The notes beneath the pieces were generated by a model. It made no database searches. It was given only the letters and a program-made list of their open reading frames with translations, and was not told the DNA's origin. A program made the translations under genes and the position numbers. From Streptomyces sp. NBC_00236 (GTDB lineage Bacteria > Actinomycetota > Actinomycetes > Streptomycetales > Streptomycetaceae), in contig NZ_CP108100.1 of NCBI RefSeq assembly GCF_036195045.1, positions 7,316,001-7,380,000 of the forward strand: a stretch of 64,000 bases of DNA, written 5' to 3'. Of this stretch, positions 62,825-64,000 are shown piece after piece. Positions within the stretch are counted from its first letter, which is position 1, and each line of letters opens with the position of its first letter.

Positions 62825-63501
62825 TTCTCTCGTAGCCCAGAGAGACAGCAGGGCCCGGCAGAGACGAACTGCCGGGCAGCAGTATCCGCAGTTCGCACGA
62901 CGGTGCGGTGGTGGAGTTTCGAAGCCAGGCTGTTGCAGGACGGCGACGGGACTGACGACCGCACCGGGCGGCCCGCAGTGATCAGGGGCTGCCGTGAGCA
63001 GGACCGCAGTTCACGCAGTAGTAGTTCGGCAAGCGCAGTACCCAGCAGTGAAGTCAGTGAGCAGCACCTCGGTGAAGGCGTCGGCTGCGGGCGCGCGTGC
63101 CGGGAGGTTCGGCAGTGGGGTTCCAAGCCAGAGCAGACGCAGGACGGGCAACGGGGCTGGCTGCCGAAGAGTGGCGCTGTCGCAGGCCACGAAGCAGTTC
63201 GCATCACCAGCAGTACCAGTAACAGGTAAGTGACTGATCCCAGAGGGAAGAAACGGAGGACCAGGCGCCATCAGGATCGCCCGGGCGGAAGCCTTGAGCC
63301 CGGGTACCGCAGGACATCGATAGTGAGGTGGTCTCCGGTCAAGCAACCGCGATCCCCGCAACCCCGACGCGTTCCAGGTCGGGTCGGCGGAAACAGAAGG
63401 CCGGCACAGTATCAAGGCCGGCAGATGGTGTAGCAGTTCCTTCGGGGCCCGGGTGCCACATGGCACTCGGGCCCCTCCACGCGTTCCGCAGAGAGGTGCA
63501 A
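62825..63501 (+). other. Long GCAGT-rich untranslated leader or independent RNA
   Basis: There is no convincing gene between 62592 and 63501. The part after the promoter holds eleven copies of GCAGT between 62879 and 63437, at 62879, 62888, 62975, 63006, 63015, 63035, 63045, 63112, 63194, 63210 and 63433, plus further CAGT. Other structure includes CCCGGGC/GCCCGGG (63280-63286, 63298-63304) and the strong hairpin at 63444. Possible readings in any frame are low-complexity. It is either a very long 5' leader of the MerR-like gene or a separate RNA. Confidence 0.6.
63444..63475 (+). terminator. Strong hairpin 26 bases before the MerR-like gene
   Basis: A 15-bp stem (63444-63458 with 63461-63475) with one G-T pair and a 2-base apex. 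It lies inside the leader and ahead of the ribosome site, so it may act as an attenuator or as the 3' end of a separate RNA. No T tract. Confidence 0.7.
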
Positions 63502-63840
63502 ATGACAGCAGACGACTCGTTCGGCCGTCTCGATGACGACGACTACCCCGCCTACACCATGGGCCGGGCAGCCGACATGCTCGGCACTACCCAGGGCTTC
63601 CTCCGCGCCATCGGCGAAGCCCGCCTCATCACCCCGCTGCGCTCCGAGGGTGGCCACCGCCGCTACTCCCGGTACCAGCTGCGCATCGCAGCCCGCGCCC
63701 GGGAACTCGTCGACCAGGGCACCCCCATCGAGGCCGCCTGCCGCATCGTCATCCTGGAAGACCAGCTCGAAGAAGCTCAGCGCATCAACGCCCAATACCG
63801 CCACGCTGCCGAAGCGGAGAATCAGGCGACCGCGAGCTGA
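63502..63840 (+). CDS. Small MerR-like DNA-binding protein
   Basis: A 112-residue protein. The acidic head is followed by a MerR-type winged helix: YTMGRAADMLGTTQGFLRAI (18-37) and LRSEGGHRRYSRYQL (46-60), then a short coiled-coil (EDQLEEAQRINAQY). It has no effector domain, so it may act as a simple dimeric regulator. GAGAGG lies 5 bases before the ATG. The remaining 160 bases of the window show no clear gene. Confidence 0.85.
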   Translation: MTADDSFGRLDDDDYPAYTMGRAADMLGTTQGFLRAIGEARLITPLRSEGGHRRYSRYQLRIAARARELVDQGTPIEAACRIVILEDQLEEAQRINAQYRHAAEAENQATAS

Positions 63841-64000
63841 GGTGGCACGTCCCCGCCGGGTACTGCACACACCTGGCGGCGCCCCGGGCCACCCGTCAGC
63901 ACCGCCTGCCCCACCCGCCCCCGCTCCGGCCGGCTCGCACGAACACCGGGCGTCGACCGGCAGCGGATGGTGCGGGGAGCACAAGTGACAGGGCCGCTCA

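Noticed and set aside
62592..63501. A protein-coding gene in the long leader
   Set aside because: Readings on both strands (for example 62783-63229 plus, 62818-63207 minus) are Ser/Arg-rich, lack ribosome sites and family patterns.
62825..63501. tmRNA, 6S RNA or RNase P RNA
   Set aside because: None of their conserved cores is recognisable in the sequence.

Overview
The window reads as chromosomal DNA of a high-GC actinomycete, almost certainly Streptomyces. The reasons are very GC-rich third codon positions, frequent GTG starts, GTGA/ATGA start-stop overlaps, a WhiJ-type XRE regulator with a DUF397 partner, class F sortase, an orphan EccA-like ATPase, and an RNA element matching the actinomycete SAM-IV riboswitch. 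No rRNA, integrase, transposase or CRISPR array was found. One tRNA-Leu(GAG) is present.

Region 1 (about 0.1-18.6 kb, plus strand) is a sugar/cyclitol locus. An RbsABC-type sugar ABC transporter (ATPase, permease, Tat-type lipoprotein) is followed by a Gfo/Idh/MocA dehydrogenase and a xylose-isomerase-like TIM barrel. Next come a very large secreted protein (sugar dehydrogenase, PKD, carbohydrate-binding, ThuA and DUF1080 domains) and a tightly overlapped operon: myo-inositol-phosphate-synthase-like protein, UbiA prenyltransferase (EboC-like), TIM barrel, EboA, TatD-like EboB, EboE and a nucleotide-pyrophosphatase-like EboF. A Tat-exported TIM barrel ends the block before a strong terminator. 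This is an ebo-type metabolite-trafficking cluster in which an inositol-phosphate-synthase-like enzyme stands where a dehydroquinate-synthase-like EboD is usual. I infer that a cyclitol-like product is made, exported and possibly salvaged here.

Region 2 (about 18.6-35.8 kb) is mixed housekeeping and accessory: a DUF2254 membrane protein, tRNA-Leu with its terminator, a protein with an N-terminal IQxxxGN motif resembling contractile-injection-system cargo, an FAD monooxygenase, a sphingomyelinase-like phosphodiesterase, a class F sortase beside a small C-terminally anchored surface protein, a two-component system, a maleylpyruvate-isomerase-like protein, an EccA-like AAA ATPase, a RING-less TerD-type protein, a GtrA protein and a putative lipoprotein.

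Region 3 (about 35.9-58.6 kb) looks like a defence island. It holds a RelE-like/UvrD helicase with an AIPR protein carrying a probable PD-(D/E)XK core, a Ser/Thr kinase opposite an unknown membrane protein, a WhiJ-type trio, a complete type I restriction-modification operon (hsdM-hsdS-hsdR), an HTH-methyltransferase-TRD protein divergent from a DndB-like protein, and a DUF262/DUF1524 (GmrSD-like) protein.

Region 4 (about 58.7-64 kb) has a DUF574-type SAM-dependent methyltransferase, a Tat-secreted phospholipase C, a SAM-IV riboswitch in front of an unrecognised 151-residue protein, and a long GCAGT-rich untranslated leader with a good promoter and a strong hairpin just before a small MerR-like regulator.
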